DNA of 64,000 bases, taken from the NCBI GenBank assembly GCA_036557705.1, contig DATBHB010000004.1, forward strand, positions 39,093-103,092, in the 5' to 3' direction. The notes beneath the pieces were generated by a model that made no database searches, was not told the origin of the DNA, and saw only the letters and a program-made list of their open reading frames with translations. Of this stretch, positions 33,203 to 42,662 are shown piece by piece. Made by a program: the position numbers and the translations under genes. Every line of letters begins with the position of its first letter. The first letter of the stretch is position 1. Source of the stretch: VAZQ01 sp036557705 (GTDB taxonomy: Bacteria; Pseudomonadota; Alphaproteobacteria; Rhizobiales; Xanthobacteraceae).

Positions 33203-35772
33203 TGCTCGATTCGCCCGCTGCGCCCCCCTCCCCGATCCGAGGACTACCTCTCCGCCTCGCGCTGCGTGAATTGCGCGGCGGCCTGCGCGGCTTCTACGTC
33301 TTCATCGCCTGCATTGCGCTTGGCGTCCTGGCAATCGCGGGCGTCGGCTCCTCGACCGCAAGCATTGTGGAGGGGCTGGCGCGGCAGGGGCGGGTCATTC
33401 TCGGCGGCGATCTCGCCTTCACGTTGAGCCAGCGCGAGGCCAACGACGCGGAACGCGCGTTCTTCGACGCGAATGGCCGCGTCTCGGCTGCCGCGACCAT
33501 GCGGGCGATGGCGCGCGCGGATGACGGACGCGCCGCCCTCGTTGAGGTCAAGGCCGTCGATCGCACCTATCCGCTCTACGGCACCGTCGCGGTTGACCCG
33601 GTGCAGCCCCTTCCCGGACTGTTCGCATTTCGCGACGGCGCCTTCGGGGCGGCAGCGGATCGGGCCTTGCTGATAAGGCTCGATCTGCATCCAGGCGACC
33701 GCATCAAGGTCGGATCGGCAGTAATCGAGATTCGGGCCGTGCTTGCTTCCGAGCCCGACAAGCTCGCCGGCGGGTTCGGATTTGGACCGCGGCTGCTGAT
33801 CAGCGAAACCGCGCTGCGAACAACCGCGCTGCTCCAGCCCGGGAGTCTCGTGCGCTGGCACTATCGGCTGCGCCTGCCCGATAACGACGCGGCCGATGCG
33901 GCGGTCGCCCGCATCGTCGCTGCTGCCGAAGCAGCTCTGCCCGAGGCCGGCTGGGATATCAGGACGCGCACCAATGCGTCGCCCTCGCTCGAGCAGAACG
34001 TGGAACGCTTCAGCCAGTATGTCGCTTTGGTCGGTTTGGCCGCGCTCCTCATCGGCGGCGTCGGCGTCGCCAACGCAGTCAAGACTCACCTCGACCGCAA
34101 ACGCGAGGTGATCGCGACTCTGAAATCGCTCGGCGCAACCGGAGGCGCGGTGTTCGCGATATATCTCATTCAAATACTGATGCTCGCCGTGTTGGGAGCG
34201 CTGCCCGGCCTCGCCCTTGGCGCCGCAGTGCCGTTTCTGATCGCGTGGACGTTCGGCTCGGTTATTCCGCTGCCGATCGCGCCGGCGCTGCATCCGCACG
34301 AACTGGCGCTTGCGCTTGCTTACGGCGCGCTCACGGCGCTCGCCTTTGCGCTGTGGCCGCTGGGACGCGCCCATGACGTATCGGTTTCGGCGCTGTTTCG
34401 CGACGAGGTCGCGCCCGAGCGCCGCCGACCGCGCAAGCCCTATCAGATCGCGACGGTGCTGGTCGTCGGCGCGCTCGCGGGACTCGCTGTCGGGCTCGCT
34501 TTCGACCGCCGGGTAGCGGTCCTCTTTGTCGTAGGCGCGGGCATCGTGTTGATCTTGCTGCGCCTCGTGGCGGCTCTGTTCATGGGCGTCGCACGGGTGC
34601 TGCCGCGCGCAGGTTCAACCGTGGTGCGAATTGCCGTCGCCAACGTCCACCGGCCCGGCGCCCTGACCGCGAATATCGTAATGTCGCTGGGGCTCGGGCT
34701 CGCCTTATTGGTAACGGTCATCGAAATCGATGGCAATTTACGCCACCAATTCGCGGCGGCGCTGCCCGATAAGGCGCCGTCATTCTTCTTCCTCGGCATC
34801 CAATCGGCTGACGCGGAACGATTTGACGATTTCATTCGCGCGCAGGCGCCGCACGCCGTGCTCGAACGCGTCCCGATGTTGCGCGGCCGCATCGTGGCGG
34901 CGAACGGGATTGCGGCCGAAGAGCTAAAGCCATCGCGCAGCGCGGCATGGGTTCTTCAGAGCGACCGGGGCATCACCTATGCGGACGCCGTTCCGCCAGG
35001 GTCGCGAGTTGTCGAAGGGCAATGGTGGGGACCGCGCTATCAGGGCCCGCCGCTGGTCTCGTTCGAGAAGAAGATCGCGCAGGGGCTTGGTCTCGATATC
35101 GGCGACAGCGTCACCGTGAACGTCCTCGGCCGCAACCTGACCGCGCGCGTTGCCAATCTGCGGACGCTTGATTGGGACAGCCTTGGCATCAATTTTGTCA
35201 TGGTATTCTCACCCGCGACTTTTCGCGGCGCCCCGGCGACGGATATTGCCACGCTCACCTATCCGCAAGGGAGCACAGCTGAACAGGAAACCGCGCTGCT
35301 TCGGGCCGTGGCCGAGAGCTTTCCGGAAGTAAGCGCGGTCCGGGTGCGCGAAGCAATCGACACCCTCGCCAGCCTGATATCGAATCTCATTCTTGGAATT
35401 CGCGGTGCGAGCCTGCTTACCCTCCTGATCGCCGCCCTGGTGCTGGGCGGGGCGCTGGCAGCCGGGCACCGCCATCGGCTCTACGACGCGGTCATGCTGC
35501 GGACGCTGGGGGCGATCCGCCGACAGATTATTACCGCCTACGGCCTTGAATACCTCCTGATCGGGACCGCAACCGCGATTTTCGGGGTGGCGGCGGGTTC
35601 AGCAGCTGCCGCCGTGGTCATTACGCAAGTCATGAACCTGCCGTTTTCCTGGTTGCCGCTTCCGGCTCTCGCGGCGGCGTCCGGCACGGTGCTGGCGATG
35701 GTCGTGCTCGGTCTCGCCGGCACCTGGCCGCTCTTGGGCCAGAAGCCTGCTCGGGTGCTCCGCGGCCTTTGA
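33199..35772 (+). CDS. ybbP: FtsX-like ABC permease (YbbP family)
   Basis: I chose ATG 33199 (857 residues), which overlaps the ATPase stop. The architecture is TM helix 1 (~20-45), a large periplasmic domain (~50-235), three TM helices (~240-370), further helices near 400-480, a second periplasmic domain, and four C-terminal helices ending in TWPLLGQKPARVLRGL. The doubled FtsX domain is typical of YbbP. With YbbA and the neighbouring TesA it is thought to extract lipophilic or ester substrates from the membrane; the substrate is not known. Confidence 0.9.
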   Translation: MMLDSPAAPPSPIRGLPLRLALRELRGGLRGFYVFIACIALGVLAIAGVGSSTASIVEGLARQGRVILGGDLAFTLSQREANDAERAFFDANGRVSAAATMRAMARADDGRAALVEVKAVDRTYPLYGTVAVDPVQPLPGLFAFRDGAFGAAADRALLIRLDLHPGDRIKVGSAVIEIRAVLASEPDKLAGGFGFGPRLLISETALRTTALLQPGSLVRWHYRLRLPDNDAADAAVARIVAAAEAALPEAGWDIRTRTNASPSLEQNVERFSQYVALVGLAALLIGGVGVANAVKTHLDRKREVIATLKSLGATGGAVFAIYLIQILMLAVLGALPGLALGAAVPFLIAWTFGSVIPLPIAPALHPHELALALAYGALTALAFALWPLGRAHDVSVSALFRDEVAPERRRPRKPYQIATVLVVGALAGLAVGLAFDRRVAVLFVVGAGIVLILLRLVAALFMGVARVLPRAGSTVVRIAVANVHRPGALTANIVMSLGLGLALLVTVIEIDGNLRHQFAAALPDKAPSFFFLGIQSADAERFDDFIRAQAPHAVLERVPMLRGRIVAANGIAAEELKPSRSAAWVLQSDRGITYADAVPPGSRVVEGQWWGPRYQGPPLVSFEKKIAQGLGLDIGDSVTVNVLGRNLTARVANLRTLDWDSLGINFVMVFSPATFRGAPATDIATLTYPQGSTAEQETALLRAVAESFPEVSAVRVREAIDTLASLISNLILGIRGASLLTLLIAALVLGGALAAGHRHRLYDAVMLRTLGAIRRQIITAYGLEYLLIGTATAIFGVAAGSAAAAVVITQVMNLPFSWLPLPALAAASGTVLAMVVLGLAGTWPLLGQKPARVLRGL

Positions 35773-35972
35773 GGCGGCAGCCGGGGCAAAGTTGCCCAAT
35801 TCTAATTTTGCGCGGCTTGTGCAGAGGTTATCCCCCTATCCAATAAATGTTTTCAGGTATCTGGCGCTGGAACCCGCACCACACTAGATTCACCGCCATC
35901 TGGCGGTCCGCCCCGATGGCGGCCCCCGCCCCTGAGGCCGGCCAGACGCCGGTGAAACTGAGAGGGATATCC

Positions 35973-36758
35973 ATGTCGGATTTCGACCGGAACTACGGGG
36001 CTGTGCGCGGCATCGCTCGGGACCGGGCCGGCGTAGTCGACGCCGGCTTGCGCGCCTACATGATCCGCGTCTACAACTACATGGCGATCGGCGTTGCGCT
36101 AACCGGCGTCGCGGCTTGGCTCGCGTATCAGTTGGCCGGAGGCGACGCCATCATGGTCACGGCACGCGGCATCGTCGGATTGACGCCGTTTGGCCAATTC
36201 ATCTTCAGCTTGCCGGGCTTGCTCATCTTTGGCCTGGGGACTTTCGGGCTGGTGATGTTCATCAGTTATCGGGTCAATACGCTCCAGCCGGGAACCGCGT
36301 TCGGATTATTCTGCCTTTATGCCGGGCTCCTCGGCGTGTTCCTGTCCTCGATTTTCGTGACCTATACCGGGGCCTCGATCACACGGGTATTCTTCATCTC
36401 GGCCGCATCTTTCGGCGCCTTGAGCCTCTATGGCTACACGACCCAGCGTGACCTCACCGCATTTGGATCATTCCTGATGATGGGGCTCATCGGATTGGTC
36501 CTGGCCATGGTGGTCAACATCGTGCTCGCCGCCTTCGGCGTTCGCACCGGAGCCTTCGACTTTGTCATTTCCGTATTGGGCGTCCTGATCTTCGCCGGTC
36601 TGACCGCCTACGATACGCAGAAGATCAAGGAGATGTACTCTGTGCAGGATGACGGCACGATCGCCGGCCGCAAGGCTGTCATGGGTGCGCTGAAGCTCTA
36701 TCTCGACTTCATCAATCTCTTCCTCTTCCTGCTCCGCCTTATGGGCGATCGCCGTTAA
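35973..36758 (+). CDS. Bax inhibitor-1 family membrane protein (YbhL/YccA-like)
   Basis: I chose ATG 35973 (261 residues) behind GAGAGGGA; the longer frame from 35847 lacks similarity. The cytosolic start (MSDFDRNYGAVRGIARDRAGVVDAGLRAYMIRVYNYMAIGVALTG) is typical of alphaproteobacterial BI-1 proteins. Seven membrane segments follow. The di-aspartyl pH-sensor region is visible in GLTAYDTQKIKEMY, near the C-terminal LYLDFINLFLFLLRLMGDRR. Family members are calcium-leak channels or interact with FtsH. A classical terminator follows at 36781. Confidence 0.92.
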   Translation: MSDFDRNYGAVRGIARDRAGVVDAGLRAYMIRVYNYMAIGVALTGVAAWLAYQLAGGDAIMVTARGIVGLTPFGQFIFSLPGLLIFGLGTFGLVMFISYRVNTLQPGTAFGLFCLYAGLLGVFLSSIFVTYTGASITRVFFISAASFGALSLYGYTTQRDLTAFGSFLMMGLIGLVLAMVVNIVLAAFGVRTGAFDFVISVLGVLIFAGLTAYDTQKIKEMYSVQDDGTIAGRKAVMGALKLYLDFINLFLFLLRLMGDRR

Positions 36759-36780
36759 GTGGCACAACACAATTGCTCCC

Positions 36781-36816
36781 CAGCGCCCCGGCTCAGGTCC
36801 GGGGCGCTGCTGTTTT
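36781..36816 (+). terminator. Intrinsic terminator of the BI-1 gene
   Basis: A perfect 11-bp stem, CAGCGCCCCGG / CCGGGGCGCTG, with a 7-base loop (CTCAGGT) is followed by CTGTTTTC. It starts 22 bp after the stop codon and immediately precedes heptad hairpin copy C. Confidence 0.9.
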
Positions 36817-36894
36817 CGGAGGACAGAGGACGGACGACAGAGGACAGATCGAATCATTCTGTGTCATCTGTCCTCCCCCGTGGTCTGTCATCTG
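36817..36894. repeat. Heptad-array hairpin, copy C
   Basis: The left arm from 36817 reads CGGAGGA, CAGAGGA, CGGACGA, CAGAGGA, CAGATCG in exact 7-bp steps. The right arm on the minus strand from 36894 reads CAGATGA, CAGACCA, then CGGGGGAGGA (a 3-base expansion) and CAGATGA. It lies between the BI-1 terminator and the acetyltransferase start at 36902, so any hairpin would sit in the leader of that gene. Confidence 0.75.
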
Positions 36895-36901
36895 CCCGCT
36901 G

Positions 36902-37426
36902 ATGTCCGGCTTCTCCATTCGCCCTGGCGAGCCCCGCGATGTCCCTGCCATAACGCGCATCTATGCTTATGCGGTGCGGCACGGCACAGCCTCGTTCGAG
37001 ATCGATCCGCCTGACGAATCCGAGATGCGAAGGCGCTTCGAGGCGCTCGTTGGCGGGGGCTACCCGTCTCTGGTGGCCGAGGAAGCCATAGCCGGCTCGG
37101 CCGGCGAAGTTCTGGGCTACGCCTATGCCGGCCCGTATCGTCCGCGGCCCGCCTACCGCTTCACCGCGGAGGATTCGGTCTATGTGGCGCCGCAGATGCA
37201 GCGACGCGGCATAGGAACCGCACTGCTTGAGAAACTGATTGCCGAATCGCAAGCTCGCGGTTTTCGGCAGATGATAGCGGTGATCGGCGATTCGGCGCAG
37301 ACCGCCTCGATCGCGTTGCACGCAGCTCTCGGCTTTCGCCTGGTCGGCACGCTGGAGGCAGTCGGCTTCAAGTTCGACCGCTGGCTCGACACCGTGCTGA
37401 TGCAGCGGGGACTCGGAGGCGGGTAG
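36902..37426 (+). CDS. GNAT N-acetyltransferase of the phosphinothricin/methionine-sulfoximine type
   Basis: I chose ATG 36902 (174 residues), because the longer frame upstream translates the repeat. The fold is marked by FSIRPGEPRDVPAITRIYAYAVRHGTASFEIDPP, YAYAGPYRPRPAYRFTAEDSVYVAP, the acetyl-CoA loop QRRGIGTALLEKLI and ASIALHAALGFRLVGTLEAVGFKFDRWLD. This matches Pat/MddA enzymes, which acetylate L-methionine sulfoximine/sulfone or phosphinothricin. The TAG stop overlaps the beginning of a REP element (37423). Confidence 0.88.
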   Translation: MSGFSIRPGEPRDVPAITRIYAYAVRHGTASFEIDPPDESEMRRRFEALVGGGYPSLVAEEAIAGSAGEVLGYAYAGPYRPRPAYRFTAEDSVYVAPQMQRRGIGTALLEKLIAESQARGFRQMIAVIGDSAQTASIALHAALGFRLVGTLEAVGFKFDRWLDTVLMQRGLGGG

Positions 37427-37554
37427 GCTGGGCAAAGGCGCGGTCCACACGCACGAGGCGCGCCACACGTAGAAACGAGCGCCGTGTCCACGTACCGGTG
37501 TCCGCGTGGGCATGGCGCACGCGCCAAGGCGCGTTGCACCTTTGCCCACCCTAC
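37423..37554. repeat. REP/BIME-like element (R1)
   Basis: The element begins GTAGGCTGGGCAAAGGCGC and ends GCACCTTTGCCCACCCTAC, with inner GTGTCC and CGCGTGGGCATGGCGC segments. Its ends match the REP that flanks the RAYT transposase at 59376-60010. It lies between convergent genes (acetyltransferase and DUF2794) and can form a long hairpin. Confidence 0.85.
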
Positions 37555-37561
37555 AGCCGCG

Positions 37562-37936
37562 TCAGCTAGCCACCAGGCTCAACGGCCGATCGATCGAGCG
37601 CAGCACGCAGTTAAGATCCTGACCGCGACGGACAATCAGTCCGGTCGGCGAAATTACGCTGTAGGCGCCCTGGAGCCGCGACAGTTTGGGATTTTTCTCG
37701 ATGCGATAGATCGGGAATTCGCAAGCGCGGCGGAACACCGAGAAAACCGCGCGGTCTCTGAGGTAATCAATCGCGTAATCGCGCCATTCCCCGGCAGCGA
37801 CCATGCGTCCGTAGAGCTTGAAAATGCAGTCCAGCTCGCGGCGGTCGAATGTCACGCGGGCAATCGGAGCGAGGGGCGGAGCACTAAAAGCTTCGCCCCT
37901 CTGGAACTGGCCGGGTTCGGTGTCGCCAGCGATCAT
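37562..37936 (-). CDS. DUF2794 protein
   Basis: This 124-residue protein has the strongly conserved DUF2794 core VTFDRRELDCIFKLYGRMVAAGEWRDYAIDYLRDRAVFSVFRR, followed by PIYRIEKNPKLSRLQGAYSVIS and GLIVRRGQDLNCVLR. The family is restricted mainly to alphaproteobacteria and has no established function. It has no close partner on the same strand; the 291-bp gap on its 5' side is repeat-rich. Confidence 0.9.
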   Translation of the reverse strand: MIAGDTEPGQFQRGEAFSAPPLAPIARVTFDRRELDCIFKLYGRMVAAGEWRDYAIDYLRDRAVFSVFRRACEFPIYRIEKNPKLSRLQGAYSVISPTGLIVRRGQDLNCVLRSIDRPLSLVAS

Positions 37937-38027
37937 TGGCGCCTCCTATTATGACAGACGGATGAATGATCGCGCCGGACGCGGACGGCCGCAAGGGGGT
38001 CTATGGCCGCAGAAGGGCCGACTGTGT

Positions 38028-38215
38028 GTCCCGGATGCCTAAAAATGTCGGCGCGCGAGTGGTGCACCGCTGATCCGGGCCCCGCCCCCAAGAACCGTCA
38101 TGGTGAGGTGCGCGCGCCTCGAACCCTGGCGGTCCCGGGCCTGCAACGCACCCGCGGTCTATGTTTTGTGCTTATCGCCGGATAGGCCGCGCTGCGGCGC
38201 CCGGGACAGACAGAT
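38028..38215. repeat. Mosaic of dispersed palindromes in the DUF2794-DUF1223 gap
   Basis: GTGTGTCCCGGATG at 38028 and GTGCACCGCTGATCCGGG form a palindrome of the type seen at 9463. The 29 bp at 38050-38078 are identical to 9539-9567. GTCATGGTGAGGTGCGCGCGCCTCGAACC follows, which is the ATGGTGAGGTGC...CCTCGAACC type of repeat. A final GCGCCCGGGACAGACAG arm ends near 38213. I see no gene in 37937-38227. Confidence 0.65.
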
Positions 38216-38227
38216 AGTGCAGCGGAC

Positions 38228-38977
38228 CTACCGAAGTTGAGCCATTGCGGCGCCGAGAATGGCGTTCGGGCTTTCGACGCTGCCCGATTGCACGAGCACG
38301 GCTGCGCTGTTGACGCCGGCCTCTTCGAGTTGCGGCAACGGAACATTCCAGGTATTGGCGGTGCCTTTCCAATCGTCGAGTTTGAGCCAGCGGCGAGCCA
38401 CGTTGTGGTAGGTGATCGTCTTCCCCTTGTTCTCGCCGCGCTTGATCATGACGGTGATTGAACGAGCGAGGCCAGTGACCCAGACTTCCGCCGGAATGTG
38501 CAGGTCCTTTCGTTCGGCCACGCTCACGGCCAGACGGCCGTCAGCCGTCGACAGCTTCACCGGCAATGCCAACGTCGCCGGATTCTCGCGGCTTTTTGCA
38601 ATCGCTGTCTCGATCGCATCCTTATCGCTGCCGAGCGCGTGCAGACTGCCGTTCACAACGACCTGCGGCGTATAGACCTCGTGATCGCCGCGTACTTTCG
38701 AATAGGCGCGCTGCCGCGCTGTATGTCGAGGTTCGGCGAGCGTGTCCTTCCAACCGAGATAGTCCCAGTAGTCGATCGGCAGGCTCAGCACGATCAGGCC
38801 TGGATCGGCCGCCAGTTCACCGAACAGCTTGTCGGCGGGAGGGCACGACGAGCACCCCTGGCTGGTGAACAGTTCAAGCACTGCGCGCGTTTGCGCAGAG
38901 ACGGACAGCGGTATTGTTGTTGTGACAACAGCAAGGGCCGCATATGCGAGCCTGGCTGCGAGCCTGGCAAACAGCAT
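38228..38977 (-). CDS. DUF1223 secreted thioredoxin-fold protein
   Basis: I chose ATG 38977 (249 residues) behind GGAGACCGGAA; it starts a clear signal peptide ending SVSAQ. Immediately after comes VLELFTSQGCSSCPPADKLFGEL with a CSSC motif, then VLSLPIDYWDYLGWKDTLAEP, YTPQVVVNG and TYHNVARRWLKL. These are DUF1223 hallmarks. The CxxC and fold suggest a periplasmic thiol function, unproven. It lies 74 bp downstream of acnA on the same strand. Confidence 0.88.
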   Translation of the reverse strand: MLFARLAARLAYAALAVVTTTIPLSVSAQTRAVLELFTSQGCSSCPPADKLFGELAADPGLIVLSLPIDYWDYLGWKDTLAEPRHTARQRAYSKVRGDHEVYTPQVVVNGSLHALGSDKDAIETAIAKSRENPATLALPVKLSTADGRLAVSVAERKDLHIPAEVWVTGLARSITVMIKRGENKGKTITYHNVARRWLKLDDWKGTANTWNVPLPQLEEAGVNSAAVLVQSGSVESPNAILGAAMAQLR

Positions 38978-39051
38978 TTCCGGTCTCCACCCGCCGTTGA
39001 TGCCCCCGCCCCTGGCCCGTGTCCCGGCGAGAGTGGTAGCGAGTTGCGCCG

Positions 39052-41811
39052 TCAAGCGCCACTCACTTCAAGGTGAGCACGTTCGCGGGCTTGCGCATGC
39101 GAGGGCGTGCCGACGAGCTGGCGCATGACGTAATGCAAAATGCCGCCATGCTTGAAGTAATCCAACTCATCGAGAGTATCGATGCGGCAGATGAGCGGCA
39201 CCCGCTTGAGACCGCCATCGGCAGCGACGATTTCGGCAAACAGGCGCTGGCGCGGCTTGAGTTCGCCGTGCAGTCCGCGGATCGTGATCTGTTCGTCCCC
39301 CTTCAGGCCAAGGGTCTGCCAGGATGTGCCCTCCTCGAAGCACAGCGGCAGCACGCCCATGCCGATGAGGTTCGAGCGATGAATGCGCTCGAACGATTGG
39401 CAGATGACCGCGCGCACACCGAGGAGGTTCGGACCCTTGGCGGCCCAGTCGCGCGAGGATCCCGAGCCGTATTCCTTGCCGGCAAAGACCACCAGCGGAG
39501 CCCGTTCCTGTTTGTAGCGCATGGCGGCATCGTAGATTGTCATGCGCTGCCTCGATGGGTAGTGGATGGTCACGCCGCCCTCGATGCCGGGCAGCATCTG
39601 ATTCTTTAGCCGGATATTGGCGAAGGTGCCGCGCATCATCACTTCGTGATTGCCGCGGCGCGTGCCGTACTGGTTGAAATCGATCGGCTTGACCTTGTGC
39701 TCGATGAGGTACTTGCCGGCCGGCGAATCGACCTTGATGGAGCCGGCCGGCGAAATGTGGTCGGTGGTGATCGAGTCGAGAAGGAGCGCCAGCACCCGGG
39801 CATCGACGATGTCGGTCAGCGGCGCCGGATGCCGCCCCATGTGCTCGAAATAGGGCGGGTTTTGAACGTAGGTCGATTTCCTGTCCCACGCATAGGTAAG
39901 GCCGCCCTTGACGTTGATCTTGCGCCAGAGCGTCTCGCCCTTGAACACGTCGGCGTATTTTTTTGCGAACATCTGCTTGCTGATCGTCTTGCGGATCACC
40001 GAATTGATTTCCCGGCTCGACGGCCAGATGTCGCGCAGGAAGACCTTCTTTCCTTTCTGATCGACCCCCAGCGGCTGTTTAACCAGGTCGCAAGTCATCG
40101 AGCCGGCAAGCGCATAGGCGACCACCAGCGGCGGCGAGGCAAGATAATTGGCTCGCACATCGGGATTGACGCGCGCCTCGAAATTGCGGTTGCCCGAGAG
40201 CACCGCCGCATTCACCAGATCCTCATCGTTGATGACCTTGGAAATCTCAGGCGCCAGCGGCCCGGAATTGCCGATGCAGGTGGTGCATCCGAAAGCCACC
40301 AGGTTGAAGCCGAGCTTGTCGAGATCGGCCTGGAGGCCCGACTTCGCCAAATACTCGGCGACCACCTGCGAGCCCGGCGCGAGCGAGGTTTTCACCCAGG
40401 GCTTGACGGTCAGGCCCTTGGCGGCTGCCTTGCGGGCAAGCAATCCGGCGCCAATCATGACGCTCGGATTGGACGTGTTGGTGCAGGACGTGATTGCCGC
40501 AATGACGACGTCGCCGTGGCCGAGATCGTGCTTGCGACCTTCCACCGGCACCCGTTTGGCGATTTCACCCCCTTTGCCGAATTCACGATCAAGCGAAGCG
40601 ATGAAGCCCTGCTTCACGTCCCTGAGTGCGATTCGGTCCTGCGGGCGCTTGGGCCCCGCAACCGATGGCTCGACAGAAGCCAGTTCGAGTTTGAGCACAT
40701 CGGTGAATATCGGGTCCGGCGTGTTCCTGGTGCGGTACATCCCCTGCGCCTTGGCATAGGCGGCAACGAGCGCGATGCGCTCGGCGCGGCGGCCGGTATC
40801 CGCCAGGTACTTCAGCGTATCCTCGTCGACCGGGAAAAAGCCGCAGGTTGCGCCGTATTCGGGCGACATGTTGCCGATTGTGGCGCGATCCGCGATCGAG
40901 AGATTGGCAAGGCCGGGTCCGAAGAACTCGACGAATTTTCCGACGACGCCGCGGCGGCGCAGCATCTGCGTCACCGTGAGCACGAGATCGGTCGCGGTGA
41001 CGCCTTCCTTGAGCTTGCCGCTGAGCTTGACGCCGATTACTTCCGGCAGAACCATCGAATAGGGCTGGCCGAGCATCGCAGCCTCGGCTTCGATCCCGCC
41101 GACGCCCCAGCCGAGCACCGCAAGGCCGTTGACCATCGTGGTATGGGAGTCGGTGCCGAGGACCGTATCCGGATAGGCGACTTCCATCGTCGCCGTCTTG
41201 CCGTCGATCTTTACCGTGTCTTTCTTCGTCCACACCGTCTGCGCCAGGTATTCCAGATTGACCTGGTGGCAGATGCCCGTCCCTGGCGGAACAACGCGAA
41301 AGCTATCGAAGGATTTCTGCGACCATTTGAGGAATTCATACCGCTCGATATTCTGCTTATACTCCTCCTGCACGTTCCTCTTGAACGCAGTGTTGCTGCC
41401 AAAGAAATTCACCTGCACAGAATGATCGATGACAAGATCAACGGGAACCAGCGGATTGATTTTCTTCGGGTCGCCGCCGAGCGCCGCCATCGCGTCGCGC
41501 ATGGCCGCAAGGTCCACCACGGCCGGGACCCCCGTGAAATCCTGCATCAGCACGCGGGCAGGGCGGAACGCCACGTCGCGTTCGGAATTCCTGGTCTTGA
41601 GCCATTGCGCGAAGGCTTGGAGGTCCTGCTTGGTGACGCTGCGGCCATCCTCGTTGCGCAGGAGATTTTCGAGCAGGATCTTCATCGACACCGGAAGCCG
41701 GGAAATGCCCTTGAGCCCGTTCTTCTCCGCTGCAGCGAGGCTGTAATACGCATAGGTTTTGCTGCCCACTTTGAGGGGTTTGCAGCACCGGAAGCTGTCG
41801 AGTGAGGTCAT
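39052..41811 (-). CDS. acnA: Aconitate hydratase A
   Basis: This 919-residue protein has the normal length for AcnA/IRP-type aconitase. The start MTSLDSFRCCKPLKVGSKTYAYYSL is typical of Rhizobiales. Cluster and active-site regions are VLGTDSHTTMVNGLAVLGWG, AITSCTNTSNPSVMIGAGLLARKA (Cys ligand), AFGCTTCIGNSGPL (two Cys ligands) and FAGKEYGSGSSRDWAAKGP. It isomerises citrate to isocitrate in the TCA cycle and may act as an RNA-binding regulator when iron is low. It is divergent from ccmA over 248 bp. Confidence 0.97.
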   Translation of the reverse strand: MTSLDSFRCCKPLKVGSKTYAYYSLAAAEKNGLKGISRLPVSMKILLENLLRNEDGRSVTKQDLQAFAQWLKTRNSERDVAFRPARVLMQDFTGVPAVVDLAAMRDAMAALGGDPKKINPLVPVDLVIDHSVQVNFFGSNTAFKRNVQEEYKQNIERYEFLKWSQKSFDSFRVVPPGTGICHQVNLEYLAQTVWTKKDTVKIDGKTATMEVAYPDTVLGTDSHTTMVNGLAVLGWGVGGIEAEAAMLGQPYSMVLPEVIGVKLSGKLKEGVTATDLVLTVTQMLRRRGVVGKFVEFFGPGLANLSIADRATIGNMSPEYGATCGFFPVDEDTLKYLADTGRRAERIALVAAYAKAQGMYRTRNTPDPIFTDVLKLELASVEPSVAGPKRPQDRIALRDVKQGFIASLDREFGKGGEIAKRVPVEGRKHDLGHGDVVIAAITSCTNTSNPSVMIGAGLLARKAAAKGLTVKPWVKTSLAPGSQVVAEYLAKSGLQADLDKLGFNLVAFGCTTCIGNSGPLAPEISKVINDEDLVNAAVLSGNRNFEARVNPDVRANYLASPPLVVAYALAGSMTCDLVKQPLGVDQKGKKVFLRDIWPSSREINSVIRKTISKQMFAKKYADVFKGETLWRKINVKGGLTYAWDRKSTYVQNPPYFEHMGRHPAPLTDIVDARVLALLLDSITTDHISPAGSIKVDSPAGKYLIEHKVKPIDFNQYGTRRGNHEVMMRGTFANIRLKNQMLPGIEGGVTIHYPSRQRMTIYDAAMRYKQERAPLVVFAGKEYGSGSSRDWAAKGPNLLGVRAVICQSFERIHRSNLIGMGVLPLCFEEGTSWQTLGLKGDEQITIRGLHGELKPRQRLFAEIVAADGGLKRVPLICRIDTLDELDYFKHGGILHYVMRQLVGTPSHAQARERAHLEVSGA

Positions 41812-41953
41812 TGATCATAATCCCAATCCAGCCGGAGCATGGGCTGGAGGTAAGATAGTGCCGGATTGCCCCCTTTGTCGCCGGCCCCGACGGCCGCGAT
41901 TGATGATCGCGGATCATTCGGGCTTATAAGGTCTTTCTTCGTGACGTGCCAGT

Positions 41954-41985
41954 TGATCGATGTCTGCTTTGATCGATATCTGCTT
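41954..41985. promoter_or_regulatory. 16-bp tandem direct repeat between acnA and ccmA
   Basis: TGATCGATGTCTGCTT is followed directly by TGATCGATATCTGCTT, differing at one base. A separate inverted repeat CCGCGAT-TGATG-ATCGCGG lies ~60 bp away toward acnA. Both are in the divergent gap 41812-42059 and could bind a regulator of acnA or the ccm genes. No known operator is recognised. Confidence 0.4.
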
Positions 41986-42059
41986 AAAGTGGATCTCGCT
42001 CAGGTCTGACGGCTTCGCTACGGACCACAAATGTTCGTGACAGCAGCTTGAGCGTCGGA

Positions 42060-42662
42060 ATGCGGCTCCACGGCTCCGATCTCGCCTGCGTCCGCGGCGG
42101 CCGGCAGGTGTTTTCCCACCTTGATTTCGCGGTTGCGACAGGCGAGGCGCTTCTGGTCCTCGGTCCCAATGGGGTAGGAAAATCTTCTCTTCTGCGCCTC
42201 ATCGCCGGATTGGTTCGTCCGGCCGCCGGAGCCATTACGCTCGATGGCGGAGATCCGGAACTGACCGTTGGCGAGCAGGCCCACTATCTAGGCCATCAGG
42301 ACGCGCTGAAACCCTCGCTTACGGTCGCGGAGAACCTCGCCTTCTGGGCCAAAATGCTGGGTGAAAAAGAAGCGGGCGCGGCTGCGCTTGCCGCGGTCGG
42401 GCTCGGCGGGATTGCCGCCTTGCCGGCGGGGTATCTCTCGGCTGGTCAGCGCAGACGGCTCTCTATCGCGCGGCTTGTTGCCGTGAAACGGCCGATCTGG
42501 CTGCTCGACGAGCCCACTTCCGCGCTCGATGTCAGCGGCCAAGCGATGCTCGCGAGGATCATGGGCGAGCACCTCGCCGCCGGCGGTCTCATTGTGGCGG
42601 CAACCCACGGTCCGATTGGGCTGGAGAGTGCCAAGGAGCTGAGATTAGAGAGCAGTCGATGA
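42060..42662 (+). CDS. ccmA: Heme exporter ATP-binding protein CcmA
   Basis: I chose ATG 42060 (200 residues); an in-frame TTG lies four codons upstream. ABC motifs are Walker A VLGPNGVGKSSLLRLIAGL, signature LSAGQRRRLSIARLV and Walker B IWLLDEPTSALD. LSAGQRRR is the form typical of CcmA. It powers release of heme-loaded CcmE from CcmC with CcmB. In most relatives ccmB follows at once; here there is a 214-bp gap. Confidence 0.94.
   Translation: MRLHGSDLACVRGGRQVFSHLDFAVATGEALLVLGPNGVGKSSLLRLIAGLVRPAAGAITLDGGDPELTVGEQAHYLGHQDALKPSLTVAENLAFWAKMLGEKEAGAAALAAVGLGGIAALPAGYLSAGQRRRLSIARLVAVKRPIWLLDEPTSALDVSGQAMLARIMGEHLAAGGLIVAATHGPIGLESAKELRLESSR

Noticed and set aside
39646..41805. A 719-codon open frame on the plus strand opposite acnA
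   Set aside because: It mirrors the aconitase gene codon for codon, has no family motif and is the usual antisense frame of a GC-rich coding sequence.
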